Translations under genes and position numbers: made by a program
From: Rhodococcus qingshengii
GTDB taxonomy: Bacteria; Actinomycetota; Actinomycetes; Mycobacteriales; Mycobacteriaceae
NCBI RefSeq assembly: GCF_021025955.1
Contig: NZ_JAJNCL010000004.1
Coordinates: forward strand, 124,001 to 188,000
Direction of reading: 5' to 3'
DNA: 64,000 nt
Shown: positions 43,522-53,107 of the stretch, in pieces
How positions within the stretch are numbered: the stretch's first letter is position 1
Layout: each line of letters starts with the position of its first letter
Notes under the pieces: generated by a model
The model's input: the letters and a program-made list of their open reading frames with translations, nothing else
The model's database searches: none
Told to the model about the DNA's origin: nothing

Positions 43522-45057
43522 TCAGTGCTCTCCAGATTCGGCCGGGGCGATCAGCGCCGGGCCTGCTGCGCCGCCGTGCGCGAGCGCATCGAGGAACGAA
43601 CGTGCCCAGCGGTCGACGTCGTGCGTCAGGACCTGACGACGCAACGCGCGCATGTGGCGTCGGCCGTCCTCTCGCGGTTGATTGAGGGCCTTCTCCATCG
43701 AATCCTTGACGTCGTCGAGGTCGTGAGGATTGCACAGGAATGCCTGGCGGAGTTCTGCTGCAGCACCGGTGAATTCGCTGAGCAGCAATGCGCCACCCAG
43801 ATCACTGCGGCAGGCGACGTATTCCTTCGCGACCAGGTTCATGCCGTCGCGAAGCGGCGTGACCAGCATGAGGTCGGCAGCGACGAAGAACGCGACGAGT
43901 TCGTCGCGTGGGATCGGCCGATGGATGTAATGGACGACGGGGCGGCCGACTTCGCTGAACTCGCCGTTGATTCGGGAGACCTTCTGCTCGATGTCTCCGC
44001 GCATCTGTACGTAGCTTTCGACGCGTTCGCGGCTCGGGGTCGCCAACTGCACCATGACGGTGTCGGCGGGATCGATGCGCTTCTCCATGAGAAGTTCGTG
44101 GAGGGCGGCGAGCCTGACGTCGATGCCCTTGGTGTAGTCGAGGCGGTCGACACCCAGCATGATGTGCTTGGGGTTTCCGAGTTCTTTGCGAATCTGCTTG
44201 GCGCGGTCCCGAATTGCCTTGGTGCGTGAGAGTTCGTCGAGCTTGCCGGAGTCGATGGAGATGGGGAAGGCGCCGACGCGGACGCTGCGGAAACCTACTT
44301 GCACCACACCGAGTTTGGAGCGCACGCCGACGGTTCCGCGTGAAGTCTGCTGCCCGGCAAGGCGTCTCGCCAGGAAAAGGAAGTTCTGTGCGCCGCCGGG
44401 AAGATGGAAGCCGATGAGATCGGCGCCCAGGAGACCTTCGACGATCTCGGTGCGCCACGGCATCTGCATGAACAGCTCGACCGGGGGAAACGGAATGTGC
44501 AGGAAGAAACCGATGGTGAGGTCGGGGCGAAGCATCCGCAGCATCTTCGGTACCAACTGCAGCTGGTAGTCCTGGATCCAGACGGTCGCGCCCTGTGCCG
44601 CTGCCTTGGAAGTGGCTTCGGCGAACCGCCGGTTCACCTCGACGTAGGCGTTCCACCATTCGCGGTGATACTCGGGTTTGACGATGACGTCGTGATAGAG
44701 CGGCCAGAGGGTGGCGTTGGAGAATCCCTCGTAGTACTCGTTGATCTCCTCTGCGCTCAGCGGCACGGGGTAGAGCTCGAGTCCGTCTTCGACGATCGGG
44801 TCGAGGTCTGCGTCTGGGACGCCGGCCCAGCCCACCCAGGCGCCCTGATTGCTGCGCAGGATCGGCTCGAGGGCGGTGACCAGTCCACCGGGGCTTCTCT
44901 TCCAACGGGTGGTGCCGTCGGGAAGTCGTTCCAAGTCGACGGGCAGGCGGTTAGCTACGACGACGAACTCGGCCTGCCCGGACACGGTGTCACCGGTCGA
45001 AGAAGCAGGTGCGCTGTCAGAAAGGGTTGAACTGGTCGAATCCGGACTGACAGGCAC
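43522..45057 (-). CDS. otsA: OtsA, trehalose-6-phosphate synthase
   Basis: A 511-residue GT20 glycosyltransferase, orthologous to Rv3490, joining glucose from a nucleotide sugar to glucose-6-phosphate. Motifs are [65 protein letters not shown] (here [20 protein letters not shown]) and [18 protein letters not shown] 45057 is selected because AGAAGGAAC lies upstream, after a low-complexity Ser/Thr-rich N-terminal extension of about 30 residues. A longer in-frame start at 45174 would overlap the next gene. Confidence 0.92.
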   Translation of the reverse strand: MPVSPDSTSSTLSDSAPASSTGDTVSGQAEFVVVANRLPVDLERLPDGTTRWKRSPGGLVTALEPILRSNQGAWVGWAGVPDADLDPIVEDGLELYPVPLSAEEINEYYEGFSNATLWPLYHDVIVKPEYHREWWNAYVEVNRRFAEATSKAAAQGATVWIQDYQLQLVPKMLRMLRPDLTIGFFLHIPFPPVELFMQMPWRTEIVEGLLGADLIGFHLPGGAQNFLFLARRLAGQQTSRGTVGVRSKLGVVQVGFRSVRVGAFPISIDSGKLDELSRTKAIRDRAKQIRKELGNPKHIMLGVDRLDYTKGIDVRLAALHELLMEKRIDPADTVMVQLATPSRERVESYVQMRGDIEQKVSRINGEFSEVGRPVVHYIHRPIPRDELVAFFVAADLMLVTPLRDGMNLVAKEYVACRSDLGGALLLSEFTGAAAELRQAFLCNPHDLDDVKDSMEKALNQPREDGRRHMRALRRQVLTHDVDRWARSFLDALAHGGAAGPALIAPAESGEH

Positions 45058-45088
45058 GTGGTTCCTTCTCGGTCGGTGAGGGAAAGAT

Positions 45089-45265
45089 TCAGTCGAGCTT
45101 GGCGGCGGGGGAGATACCGAGCATCGAGAGCAGCATCCTGCACTCGTCGGCATCTTCCGCGTAGGCAGCGACAACGCGCTGCGCCATGCGCGCTGTTTCC
45201 TCGGCGACGGTCTCGATTTCCTCGTCCGCGATCTCGGTTTCCACGGTCGTGTTCTCAGCCATCAT
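45089..45265 (-). CDS. Small acidic conserved protein, Rv3489-like
   Basis: A 58-residue protein starting [20 protein letters not shown], with a conserved second half [20 protein letters not shown], then [12 protein letters not shown]. In M. tuberculosis the 54-residue Rv3489 sits in the same place next to otsA. AGAGGAAC precedes the ATG. It lies 31 bases upstream of otsA and is probably co-transcribed with it. No function is known to me. Confidence 0.65.
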   Translation of the reverse strand: MMAENTTVETEIADEEIETVAEETARMAQRVVAAYAEDADECRMLLSMLGISPAAKLD

Positions 45266-45356
45266 GTTCCTCTCGTGCTTGCCTGCACGGCGCAAGCAAT
45301 GATTCTTACTCGCGACTCTATGAGAACTGGGCGTGTCGACGCTAGTTGCTCATGTA

Positions 45357-45375
45357 TTAGGGTCGACTTACTTAT
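45357..45375 (+). promoter_or_regulatory. Candidate iron box upstream of the ABC exporter operon
   Basis: The 19-mer TTAGGGTCGACTTACTTAT matches the DtxR/IdeR consensus TTAGGTTAGGCTAACCTAA at 13 of 19 positions. It lies 43 bases upstream of the ABC gene start. Two further boxes at 49968 and 53719 support an iron-controlled set. Confidence 0.55.
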
Positions 45376-45418
45376 CTGCGTACTTAACTTTATCGCTTCC
45401 ATCGATGCTTGGAGTTCC

Positions 45419-47173
45419 ATGAGTTCGACCCCCTCGAGTGTGACCGTCGACTCGGACGAGCCGGAGAGTGGCAAACACAGCGGTGCTGCGATTTTGCGAC
45501 GCGTCCTGGTCCGCAACCGTGGCCCACTCACTATCGGCACGGCCTTGGTCTGTCTGCACCAACTCACCGAGACTGCGGTGCCGATCTCCATCGGTGTGAT
45601 CATCGACCGTGCAGTGGAGACTTCGGACACCACGGCCTTGATCGTCTCGATCCTCGGTCTCGCGGCTCTGTTTCTCGTTCTGACGGCCGCGTGGCGTTTC
45701 GGCGCCCGGTTCATCGTCACCGCGATGCAGCAGGAGGCTCATCGTCTCCGGCTCGAGGTGGCGCACCGCGTCCTCGACCCGCGCGGGGTGCGTACTGATC
45801 TGCGATCGGGTGAATTGCTGACGGTTTCCACCTCGGACGCCGAGCAGACTTCGTGGATCGCCGACATCGTCCCGCGCGCCGCGGCGGCCTTGACCGCTGC
45901 GGTGGCGTCGGCGGTGGCGTTGGTGTGGATCGATCTGTGGCTGGGACTGGCCGTTCTGATCGGTACTCCGGTCATTCTCGGTCTGCTGCAACTGGCGGCG
46001 CCGCTCATCACGTCGCGGGCCACCGGTCAGCAGGCGTCGATCGCTCGGGCGTCGGCGATGGCTACGGATCTGGTCAGTGGACTGCGTCCGCTGCGCGGTA
46101 TCGGGGGCGAGAAGACCGCGTCGGCGCGCTACCGTACGGTCAGCCGTCAGGCGCTCGCTTCGACGATCGGCACGGCGAAGGCAACCGGTATCTACACCGG
46201 CGTTGCCGCGACCATCAGTGCGTTGCTCGCCGTCGGTGTTGCCGGATTCGCGGGATACTTCGCGTTGCAGGGCCGGATCACGGTCGGTGAACTGATCACC
46301 GTGGTGGGGCTTGCGCAGTTCATCATCGAACCACTCGGATTACTCGCGTCGATTCCCGGATACTTCGCGGTGGCGCGCGCGTCGTCGGATCGTCTGGCAC
46401 TGGTCTTGGACGCGGAGCCGTTACGGGGAGCGGGTTCGCAGACCGAGCTCGAAGGTACCGACCTGACCCTCGACGCCGTCGAGTACAAATCCCTCAAGGG
46501 CATCGATCTGCACCTGCCTGCCGGAGAACTGCTGGGCGTCGTGGCTTATCAACCGCAGGACGCCGACGCTCTTGTCGCTGTCCTGTCCGGTCAGCTGGCG
46601 CAGGACGCGTATCGCGGAGTGGTTCGGGTGGGCGGAATCAGCCTGTCCGACATGGACTTGCGATTGGCACGCCGCACGGTGCTGGTGGAGCCGCACATCA
46701 CCGATCTGTTCTCCGGATCGCTCGCGTCGAACGTGACCGCGGGCGCCGGTGATGCTGCTGCTCTCGACATCCAGAGCGCTCTGGTGGCGTCGGCAGCGGC
46801 GGATGTCGTCGACGCACATCCAGACGGTCTCGACCTCGAAGTGACCGATCGGGGCGCGAGTTTGTCGGGAGGCCAGCGGCAACGCGTCGCCCTCGCGCGC
46901 GCCTTGGTGGCACAGGCACCCGTAATGGTCCTGCACGATCCGACGACGGCGGTAGACGCGGTGACCGAGGCGTCGATCGCCGAAGGAATCGCTGAACTGC
47001 GGCACGAGGGTGCCGGAGGCATCCACACGACGGTATTGATCACCAGCAGCCCGGCCTTGCTGGCCGTGACGGATCGAGTGATCGTGTTGAACGACGGAGT
47101 GATCGCCTCGACGGGCACACATTCCGAACTCTCTCGCGGCGACGCGAACTACCGAGGAGCGGTGCTGCGGTGA
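45419..47173 (+). CDS. ABC exporter half-transporter with degenerate Walker A and B
   Basis: A 584-residue type IV ABC exporter half (six-helix domain then nucleotide-binding domain). The ABC signature is intact (SLSGGQRQRVALARALV). In place of the Walker A P-loop there is LGVVAYQPQDADALVAVLSG, lacking the GxxGxGKS pattern. Walker B reads VMVLHDPTTAVD, with His-Asp in place of Asp-Glu. The protein therefore cannot bind and hydrolyse ATP through its own P-loop. The next gene, overlapping as GTGA, has the opposite pattern, so the two form an obligate heterodimer. A siderophore or peptide export role is inferred from the NRPS nearby and the iron box. Confidence 0.85.
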   Translation: MSSTPSSVTVDSDEPESGKHSGAAILRRVLVRNRGPLTIGTALVCLHQLTETAVPISIGVIIDRAVETSDTTALIVSILGLAALFLVLTAAWRFGARFIVTAMQQEAHRLRLEVAHRVLDPRGVRTDLRSGELLTVSTSDAEQTSWIADIVPRAAAALTAAVASAVALVWIDLWLGLAVLIGTPVILGLLQLAAPLITSRATGQQASIARASAMATDLVSGLRPLRGIGGEKTASARYRTVSRQALASTIGTAKATGIYTGVAATISALLAVGVAGFAGYFALQGRITVGELITVVGLAQFIIEPLGLLASIPGYFAVARASSDRLALVLDAEPLRGAGSQTELEGTDLTLDAVEYKSLKGIDLHLPAGELLGVVAYQPQDADALVAVLSGQLAQDAYRGVVRVGGISLSDMDLRLARRTVLVEPHITDLFSGSLASNVTAGAGDAAALDIQSALVASAAADVVDAHPDGLDLEVTDRGASLSGGQRQRVALARALVAQAPVMVLHDPTTAVDAVTEASIAEGIAELRHEGAGGIHTTVLITSSPALLAVTDRVIVLNDGVIASTGTHSELSRGDANYRGAVLR

Positions 47174-48963
47174 CGGCCACGGACATGACAACCGATATGC
47201 CGGCGGCGGAGAAGGTGACCGAGCGCGAGTTGTTGCCGATCGCGAGTGGTCGCCAGACCTGGAAGTGGTTGCGGGCAGCGCTGGCCGAATACCGGATGCA
47301 GAGCCTGCTGGTCCTGATCGTCGCGGCTTCGGCGTCGGCGATGGCATTGGTGCCGATTTACGTCTTCGGTGTCCTGGTCGACCGGGTCCGGGACAACGCG
47401 CCCACGTCGACGATCGTCGGGGTGGTCGTGATCATCGCCGCCGCAGCAGTCGTCGGCGGTGTGTTCACCGGTGTGGCCGCCTATCTGATCAAGCGACTCG
47501 GTGAGACGATCCTGGCGGACCTGCGTGAGCGAACCGTGGACCGGGCATTGAGCCTGCCGATCCAGACCGTCGAGAAGGTCGGCAAGGGCGATCTGCTCTC
47601 ACGCGTCGGCGACGACGTGTCGGTGATCGCGAAGGCTGTGTCCGACGTGGTTCCCGGCATGATCGCGGCGGTTCTGCTCGTGGCTCTGAGCATGGTGACC
47701 ATGCTGGGACTTGACTGGCGGCTCGGCCTCGCCGGAATGGTCGCGCTGCCGATGTACGCGCTGGCACTCAAGTGGTACCTGCCACGATCAGCTCCCGTTT
47801 ACGCTGCCGAGCGGGTAGCGATGGGCGCTCGTTCACAAGCGCTGATCAGCAGTCTCCAGGGGGCCAAGACTGTCCGCGCGTACAGCCTCGAGAAGGAACA
47901 TCTGGGTCAGATCGATGCAGCGTCGGCAAAAGCGCGTGATCTGGCCGTCGGAGTGTTCGGCCTGTTCACGAGATTCGCCGGGCGCGGTAACCGCGCCGAA
48001 TTCGTGGGCCTGTCCATGATCCTCGTCGTCGGATTCCTGCTGGTTCGTGAGGACGTCGTGACAGTCGGTCAGACAACGACGGCTGCGCTGCTGTTCCATC
48101 GCCTGTTCAACCCGATCGGCTCGCTGCTCTACACCTTCGACGAAGTGCAGTCCGCCGGCGCCAGCCTCGCGAGACTGGTCGGCGTTGTCGAGATCCCCGA
48201 AACGGAAGGTTCGACGGATACGGGTTCCGTTCCGACCGACGGCTCCCTTCATCTGGACGACATCCGACACGGCTACGACGGTGGCCATGAGGTACTCCAC
48301 GGAGTGACGCTCAGCCTGCGAGCGGGGGAGCGGGTGGCGCTCGTCGGTTCGACCGGAGCCGGAAAGACGACGCTTGCTGCGATCGCCGCCGGTTCGATCA
48401 CTCCGACGTCGGGGCGGGTGTCGATCGGCGGCGTCCCGCTTTCCGACCTCGATGACCTACGACGCCACATCGCGATCGTGAGTCAGGAGGTCCACGTCTT
48501 TGCCGGACCCCTGATCGAGGATCTGAGATTGGCCGCTCCCGAATCCTCGGACGAGGACGTAGCCGCTGCGCTGCAGACCGTCGGCGCGAACGAGTGGGTT
48601 GAGGCTCTCGACGAGGGAATGCTGACCGTCGTGGGCGAGGGCGGGCACGAGATGACGGCGGCGCAGGCACAGCAGTTGGCCTTGGCGAGACTGGTATTGG
48701 CCGACCCTGCCGTCGCTGTACTGGACGAAGCGACAGCGGAGGCAGGCAGCGCCGGAGCGCGGGAACTGGAAGCGACTGCCGAAGCCGCTACCGAGGGCCG
48801 CACCACTCTGGTTGTCGCACACCGGCTTACCCAAGCCGCGGGCGCCGACCGAGTGATCGTGCTCGAACACGGGCAGATCGTAGAAGAAGGCCCGCACCGC
48901 GAACTGGTGTCCGCGGGCGGGCGTTACGCGCAACTGTGGGCGGCCTGGGAGGGTCGCGACTGA
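47170..48963 (+). CDS. ABC exporter half-transporter with degenerate signature
   Basis: A 597-residue ABC exporter half. Walker A is intact (VALVGSTGAGKTTLAAIAAG, about residue 393), as are Walker B (VAVLDEATAEAGSAG) and the switch His (LVVAHRLTQAAG). The ABC signature is altered to MTAAQAQQLALARLVLADP, without SGGQ. Combined with the upstream protein, the P-loop here plus the signature there make one complete ATP site, while the second site is lost on both sides. The GTG start overlaps the previous stop. The formyltransferase follows on the opposite strand, converging 15 bases after the stop. Confidence 0.88.
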   Translation: MTATDMTTDMPAAEKVTERELLPIASGRQTWKWLRAALAEYRMQSLLVLIVAASASAMALVPIYVFGVLVDRVRDNAPTSTIVGVVVIIAAAAVVGGVFTGVAAYLIKRLGETILADLRERTVDRALSLPIQTVEKVGKGDLLSRVGDDVSVIAKAVSDVVPGMIAAVLLVALSMVTMLGLDWRLGLAGMVALPMYALALKWYLPRSAPVYAAERVAMGARSQALISSLQGAKTVRAYSLEKEHLGQIDAASAKARDLAVGVFGLFTRFAGRGNRAEFVGLSMILVVGFLLVREDVVTVGQTTTAALLFHRLFNPIGSLLYTFDEVQSAGASLARLVGVVEIPETEGSTDTGSVPTDGSLHLDDIRHGYDGGHEVLHGVTLSLRAGERVALVGSTGAGKTTLAAIAAGSITPTSGRVSIGGVPLSDLDDLRRHIAIVSQEVHVFAGPLIEDLRLAAPESSDEDVAAALQTVGANEWVEALDEGMLTVVGEGGHEMTAAQAQQLALARLVLADPAVAVLDEATAEAGSAGARELEATAEAATEGRTTLVVAHRLTQAAGADRVIVLEHGQIVEEGPHRELVSAGGRYAQLWAAWEGRD

Positions 48964-48977
48964 GGGCGTTCAGACGA

Positions 48978-49913
48978 TCAGGTGAGGTACCCGCCGCCGT
49001 GGGGGAAGAACTCGGCGGCGGTGTACTCGCTGCCGTCGTCGAGTCGGATGCGCTCGATCCGCAGTCCCTTGTTCTTGCCCGACCACGCGTCGGGGCCCGC
49101 GACGATCACCATGCCGTCGTCTTCCTGGATGAACACTCGGCCGGGGGTTCCGCCGTAGTGCCCGCGTGAGACGGACGCCTTCAGGATGCGGATGCGCTGG
49201 CCTTTGAACTCCGCGAAAGCGTTGGGGTACGGATCGGACTGTGCCCGGACGAAACGCTCGATGACCTCGGCCGGCCAGGACCAGTCGACGTGGCTGTCCT
49301 GCGGTGCACGCTTGTGGAAGAAGGTGGCCTGCGAGCGGTCTTGCGGCGTCCAGTCGGTCCGCCCGGAGGCGATCAGATCCAGGGCGTCGAGTGTGATGGG
49401 GCCGATCATGTCGATCGTGCGGTGGAACAGATCGGTGACGGTGTCCGCGGGGCCGACCGTCGTCGATCGCTGCAGCACGATGTCGCCCGCATCGAGTTCC
49501 TCGTCCATCAGGTGCGCCGTGAGGCCGACTTCTTCCTCGCCGTTGATCAGAGCCCAGATGAGCGGGGAGAAGCCCGTGTACTTGGGCAGCAGCGAATCGT
49601 GGATGTTGAGGGTGCCGTACTTGGGTGCGTCGAAGACCTCCGCCGGCAGCCAGGTGCGCCAGTTGTTGGCGACGATGATGTCGGGAGCCGCTTCCGCCAG
49701 CGCGGCCTTGAAGGCGTCGTCAGGCTTGTTCGCCACGTGAACGGGTACACCGTTCTCGGCCGCCAGATCTGCAACCGAGTCCGCCCACATCTGTTCGTAG
49801 ACGTGTTCGCTCTTCGGGTGTGTGATTGCCAGCACGACCTCGTGATCGGAGTCGATCAAGGCCTGCAGGGTACGGTGGCCCCAGGTTTGGTATCCGAGCG
49901 TAGCGACTCTCAA
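48978..49913 (-). CDS. Formyltransferase for N5-hydroxyornithine (Rft-like)
   Basis: A 311-residue protein of the methionyl-tRNA formyltransferase/hydroxyornithine formyltransferase family, which uses N10-formyltetrahydrofolate. The catalytic core is IIVANNWRTWLPAEV and LNIHDSLLPKYTGFSPLIWA, including the family's N, H and D residues, followed by AHLMDEELDAGDIVLQRSTT. TTG 49913 is taken as the start because AGGAGG lies eight bases upstream. Rft in R. jostii makes N5-formyl-N5-hydroxyornithine for rhodochelin. An iron box at 49968 and a hydroxyornithine-coding NRPS module nearby support the same role here. Confidence 0.8.
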   Translation of the reverse strand: MRVATLGYQTWGHRTLQALIDSDHEVVLAITHPKSEHVYEQMWADSVADLAAENGVPVHVANKPDDAFKAALAEAAPDIIVANNWRTWLPAEVFDAPKYGTLNIHDSLLPKYTGFSPLIWALINGEEEVGLTAHLMDEELDAGDIVLQRSTTVGPADTVTDLFHRTIDMIGPITLDALDLIASGRTDWTPQDRSQATFFHKRAPQDSHVDWSWPAEVIERFVRAQSDPYPNAFAEFKGQRIRILKASVSRGHYGGTPGRVFIQEDDGMVIVAGPDAWSGKNKGLRIERIRLDDGSEYTAAEFFPHGGGYLT

Positions 49914-49967
49914 CGGGGGTCCTCCTGGACGAGCATGGGCTGGGGTTGCGGTCACACGACCACCCAT

Positions 49968-49986
49968 CAGCTTAGGCTATCCAACC
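49968..49986. promoter_or_regulatory. Candidate iron box between formyltransferase and alpha/beta hydrolase
   Basis: TCAGCTTAGGCTATCCAAC matches the DtxR/IdeR consensus at 14 of 19 positions, with the core TTAGGCTA intact. It lies in the divergent region and could control both genes. Confidence 0.6.
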
Positions 49987-50023
49987 AAAATTGTTGATCA
50001 CACGTACGAGGAGGAAGGCTGAC

Positions 50024-50827
50024 ATGACGGTCGCCACAATCAACGGAATCCCCATCAATTACCAGGTCAAGGGTGATGGAGATCTGGTGGTGCTCATCAT
50101 GGGGACCGGTAGCCCCGGCCGCGTTTGGGATCTGCACCAGACTCCGGCATTGGTGGCCGCCGGCTATCGCGTCGCCACCTTCGACAACCGCGGAATCGCA
50201 CCGTCCGGCGAGAGCCTCGGCGGCATCACAATGCCCGACATGGTTGCGGACACCGCCGGGCTGATCGAGCATCTCGGCGGCGGCCCGGCCCATGTCATCG
50301 GCACCTCGATGGGCGCCCGGGTCGCGCAGGAACTGACGCTCGCCAGGCCGGATCTGGTTCGCAAAGCAGTGTTCCTCGCCGGCCACGCTCGGATGGATCA
50401 TTTCCAACAGGTCCTGACCGAGGGTGAGCGCCAGTTGTTCGACAGCGGCGTCGCCCTGCCGGCCAAGTACCGTGCCGCAGTGACGGCAGTGATGAACCTC
50501 TCGCCGGCCACGCTGGCCGACGATCACTCCGCGCGTGACTGGATGGACATTTTCGAGTTCACCGGCGGCGCAACGTCACCGGGTGTTCGCGCGCAGCTCG
50601 GCATGGACCGCGCTTTCGATCGACGTAGCGAGTACAAGTCGATCATGCGCCCGTGCCTGTCCGTCGCTTTCGCCGACGACCGCATGATTCCGCCTTACCT
50701 CTCTCGCGAGGTGGCGGACTGCATCGCGACGGCGTCGTACGAGGAGATTCCCGACGCCGGGCACTACGGATACCTCGAGCGTCCGGAGGCCGTGAACAAG
50801 GTGCTGATCGACTTCCTGGCGAAGTAG
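50024..50827 (+). CDS. Alpha/beta-hydrolase
   Basis: A 267-residue alpha/beta-hydrolase. The nucleophile elbow is GTSMGARVAQE, with Ser about 94 in G-x-S-x-G; the oxyanion region is LIMGTGSPGRVWD. The acid is probably in SVAFADDRMIPP and the His in IPDAGHYGYLERPEAV. ATG 50024 is used with GAGGAAGG upstream; the frame extends to 49991 but past the ribosome site. Placement next to an iron box and formyltransferase suggests siderophore processing or release, or intracellular hydrolysis for iron removal. That is inference; the fold alone is unspecific. Confidence 0.8.
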   Translation: MTVATINGIPINYQVKGDGDLVVLIMGTGSPGRVWDLHQTPALVAAGYRVATFDNRGIAPSGESLGGITMPDMVADTAGLIEHLGGGPAHVIGTSMGARVAQELTLARPDLVRKAVFLAGHARMDHFQQVLTEGERQLFDSGVALPAKYRAAVTAVMNLSPATLADDHSARDWMDIFEFTGGATSPGVRAQLGMDRAFDRRSEYKSIMRPCLSVAFADDRMIPPYLSREVADCIATASYEEIPDAGHYGYLERPEAVNKVLIDFLAK

Positions 50828-50855
50828 TTCTTTCGTAGTTCTTTCGCACACGAGA

Positions 50856-50890
50856 AAGGGCCTGACCCGCTACCTGCGGGTCAGGCCCTT
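50856..50890. terminator. Perfect 15-base-arm hairpin
   Basis: AAGGGCCTGACCCGC (50856-50870) and its exact complement (50876-50890) flank TACCT. It separates the converging hydrolase and CstR-like genes and likely works on both strands. A direct repeat of GTAGTTCTTTC precedes it (50824-50834 and 50835-50845). Confidence 0.85.
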
Positions 50891-50899
50891 CCTCTTGTT

Positions 50900-51223
<324 letters not shown>

Positions 51224-51259
51224 TCAGTGTTTGATCCAGTGCTCGATCCGACTGTGGTG

Positions 51260-51670
51260 TCAGATGATCGAGGTGACTGCCGCGCGCAACTTGACGGCTG
51301 CGTCGGCCGCCACGGACTTCAGGCCTGGTTCGTCGGAAACCTGAACCATGAGAGCCGGATTCATCGCTTCGACGAAGAACGAGTTCTCGGTAGTCGTATC
51401 TTCGCGGACGACGACGTTGCACGGCAACAGGAGGCCGATCTGACGATCCACCGAGACTGCCCGATGGGCCAATGGCGGATTGCAGGCACCCAGGATCAGG
51501 TACTTTTCCATGTCCTCGTCCAGCTTCGCCTTGAGTGTTGCCTGCATGTCGATCTCGGTCAGGATCCCGAAGCCCTGCTCGGCGAGCGCGGCACGCGTGC
51601 GGGTGACGACCTCGTCGAAAGTTCCGGTGACCTTGGTTGCAATCGCGATCGGTTCTGTGGGAGTTGTCAT
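51260..51670 (-). CDS. DUF302 protein
   Basis: A 136-residue DUF302 protein starting MTTPTEPIAIATKVTGTFDE. Domain features are TRAALAEQGFGILTEIDMQA, ILGACNPPLAHRAVSVDRQI and GLLLPCNVVVREDTTTENSF, with a single Cys in each half. ATG 51670 is preferred over an in-frame ATG at 51745 because GAGGAGCGG lies upstream and the operator covers 51743-51760. DUF302 genes often accompany CsoR/CstR repressors and sulfide or persulfide detoxification genes. The role of the protein is not established. Confidence 0.8.
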   Translation of the reverse strand: MTTPTEPIAIATKVTGTFDEVVTRTRAALAEQGFGILTEIDMQATLKAKLDEDMEKYLILGACNPPLAHRAVSVDRQIGLLLPCNVVVREDTTTENSFFVEAMNPALMVQVSDEPGLKSVAADAAVKLRAAVTSII

Positions 51671-51742
51671 TGCCCGCTCCTCGTTGTGGCTGTCGGTGTC
51701 GTTGCTGTCGATGTCGCTGCCATCGATTTCTCTTGCCTTCAT

Positions 51743-51760
51743 CATACCCCTGGGGGTATG
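51743..51760. promoter_or_regulatory. CsoR/CstR-type operator 2
   Basis: CATACCCCTGGGGGTATG is an 18-base near-perfect palindrome, about 75 bases upstream of the DUF302 start. Confidence 0.8.
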
Positions 51761-51787
51761 AATACAACAGTGATGTCGGGTACACGG

Positions 51788-52948
51788 TCAGCCATGCGAG
51801 AAGCTGATCTTCGGCAGGATGCGTCGTAGCCATGCTGGTGCCCACCAGGCTGCCCGGCCGGTGAGACGCAGGAGTGCTGGCAGGAGCACCAAGCGCACGA
51901 GCACTGCGTCCAGGAGCACAGCTACACCGAGGATGATCCCCATTTCCTTGGGCGGCAACGGGTCTGCGAGCGCGAAAGTGAAGAAGACCGCAACCATCAC
52001 CGCTGCCGCCACCGCGATGACCCGACCCGAATGCGCGAGGCCGTCGATGTGTGCGATCTCGGGGTCACCTGTCCGTTCGTAGTGCTCCTTGGCGCTCGAG
52101 AGCAGGAAGACGGTGTAGTCCATCGCGATGGCGAAGATCATGGCGACGAAGAAGAGTGCGTAGTCGATACCGAGCGCGAGAGCGAACATCATCGCGAAGT
52201 TCATGGCCCACACGGAAATCGGCGTGATCTCGTTGAGGATCACGAGCCCGCCCGCCGAAGCGACCAGGCCCGCAAGGGTCAGCAGCAGCGGGAGTCCCGC
52301 GGCAACCAGGGAGCCGAAGGCCAACACCATGATCGCGAGAGTGACGGGCCACGACATCATTTCGGCCTTGATCATCGCTTCGTGATTGGCCTTGTTGAAA
52401 TCGCTCCACAACGCCGACGCGCCGGTGGGGTACACCTCGATCGTGTCCGTGGACAGTGCCGTGAGTTTCTTGCCGAGTTCGTCTACCGCGCGCACCATGT
52501 CGTCGGTATTCGCATTGGCGCCCGCGATCATGATGCCGGTATGTCCGTCCGGGCTGATGGTCATGCCGGGCTGTGGGACGATCACTTCGCCGAAACGAGG
52601 GTCCGCGGCAAACAGTTCGGTTGCCGCGGCCAGTGTCTGCTGCATCGACGGATCGGCGATGTCCAGAGAATTCGAGTGAACGACCACCTGCACTGCGGCG
52701 GAGGAGTTTCCGCCGAAATGCTGCTCGGCCAACTCGCGAACCTGCACCGACTCGGATCCGTTTGCCTGCCAACCAGCTCCGGCCAGGGATGTGAAGACAC
52801 TGGGCGCTGCGGCGCCGAGTGCAACCAGCGCGATCAACCAGACGCCGACGACGAGACGGGTGTGCGCCGCCATCGATCGACCGAGTCGCGCGAGTATGCC
52901 GTCGGTTTGGGCGGGTGGGTCCGCGGTGACAGTTCTGGTCGCTGACAT
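51788..52948 (-). CDS. MMPL/RND transporter, internally shortened
   Basis: MMPL proteins have two membrane repeats, each with an outside domain, and are usually 700 or more residues; this one has 386. The N-terminal anchor (TRLVVGVWLIALVALGAAAP), outer loop and helices 2 onward are normal up to ALGIDYALFF. The next residues, VAMIFAIAMDYTVFLLSSAK, are those of the second repeat, followed by GRVIAVAAAVMVAVFFTFAL and VLLDAVLVRLVLLPALLRLT. About 300 residues (rest of repeat 1 and the second loop) are missing without a frameshift. ATG 52948 follows AGGAG by six bases. An operator of the CstR type lies 45 bases upstream. Function, if any, is uncertain. Confidence 0.75.
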   Translation of the reverse strand: MSATRTVTADPPAQTDGILARLGRSMAAHTRLVVGVWLIALVALGAAAPSVFTSLAGAGWQANGSESVQVRELAEQHFGGNSSAAVQVVVHSNSLDIADPSMQQTLAAATELFAADPRFGEVIVPQPGMTISPDGHTGIMIAGANANTDDMVRAVDELGKKLTALSTDTIEVYPTGASALWSDFNKANHEAMIKAEMMSWPVTLAIMVLAFGSLVAAGLPLLLTLAGLVASAGGLVILNEITPISVWAMNFAMMFALALGIDYALFFVAMIFAIAMDYTVFLLSSAKEHYERTGDPEIAHIDGLAHSGRVIAVAAAVMVAVFFTFALADPLPPKEMGIILGVAVLLDAVLVRLVLLPALLRLTGRAAWWAPAWLRRILPKISFSHG

Positions 52949-52992
52949 CTTCACTCCTGATGCGGGTGGGGGTATTCCTGACCGTCACTTCT

Positions 52993-53008
52993 ATACCCCT
53001 AGGGGTAT
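52993..53008. promoter_or_regulatory. CsoR/CstR-type operator 3
   Basis: ATACCCCTAGGGGTAT is a perfect 16-base palindrome upstream of the shortened MMPL gene, with the same halves as operators 1 and 2. Confidence 0.85.
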
Positions 53009-53107
53009 CTGTTTGTCACTTTTGAAGGTTCTCTATGCTGCTGGGGGCACCGTCTGATCAATGAGGGTGGAACGAACTTCGGTGATACGGATATGGGGAG
53101 AGCGATC

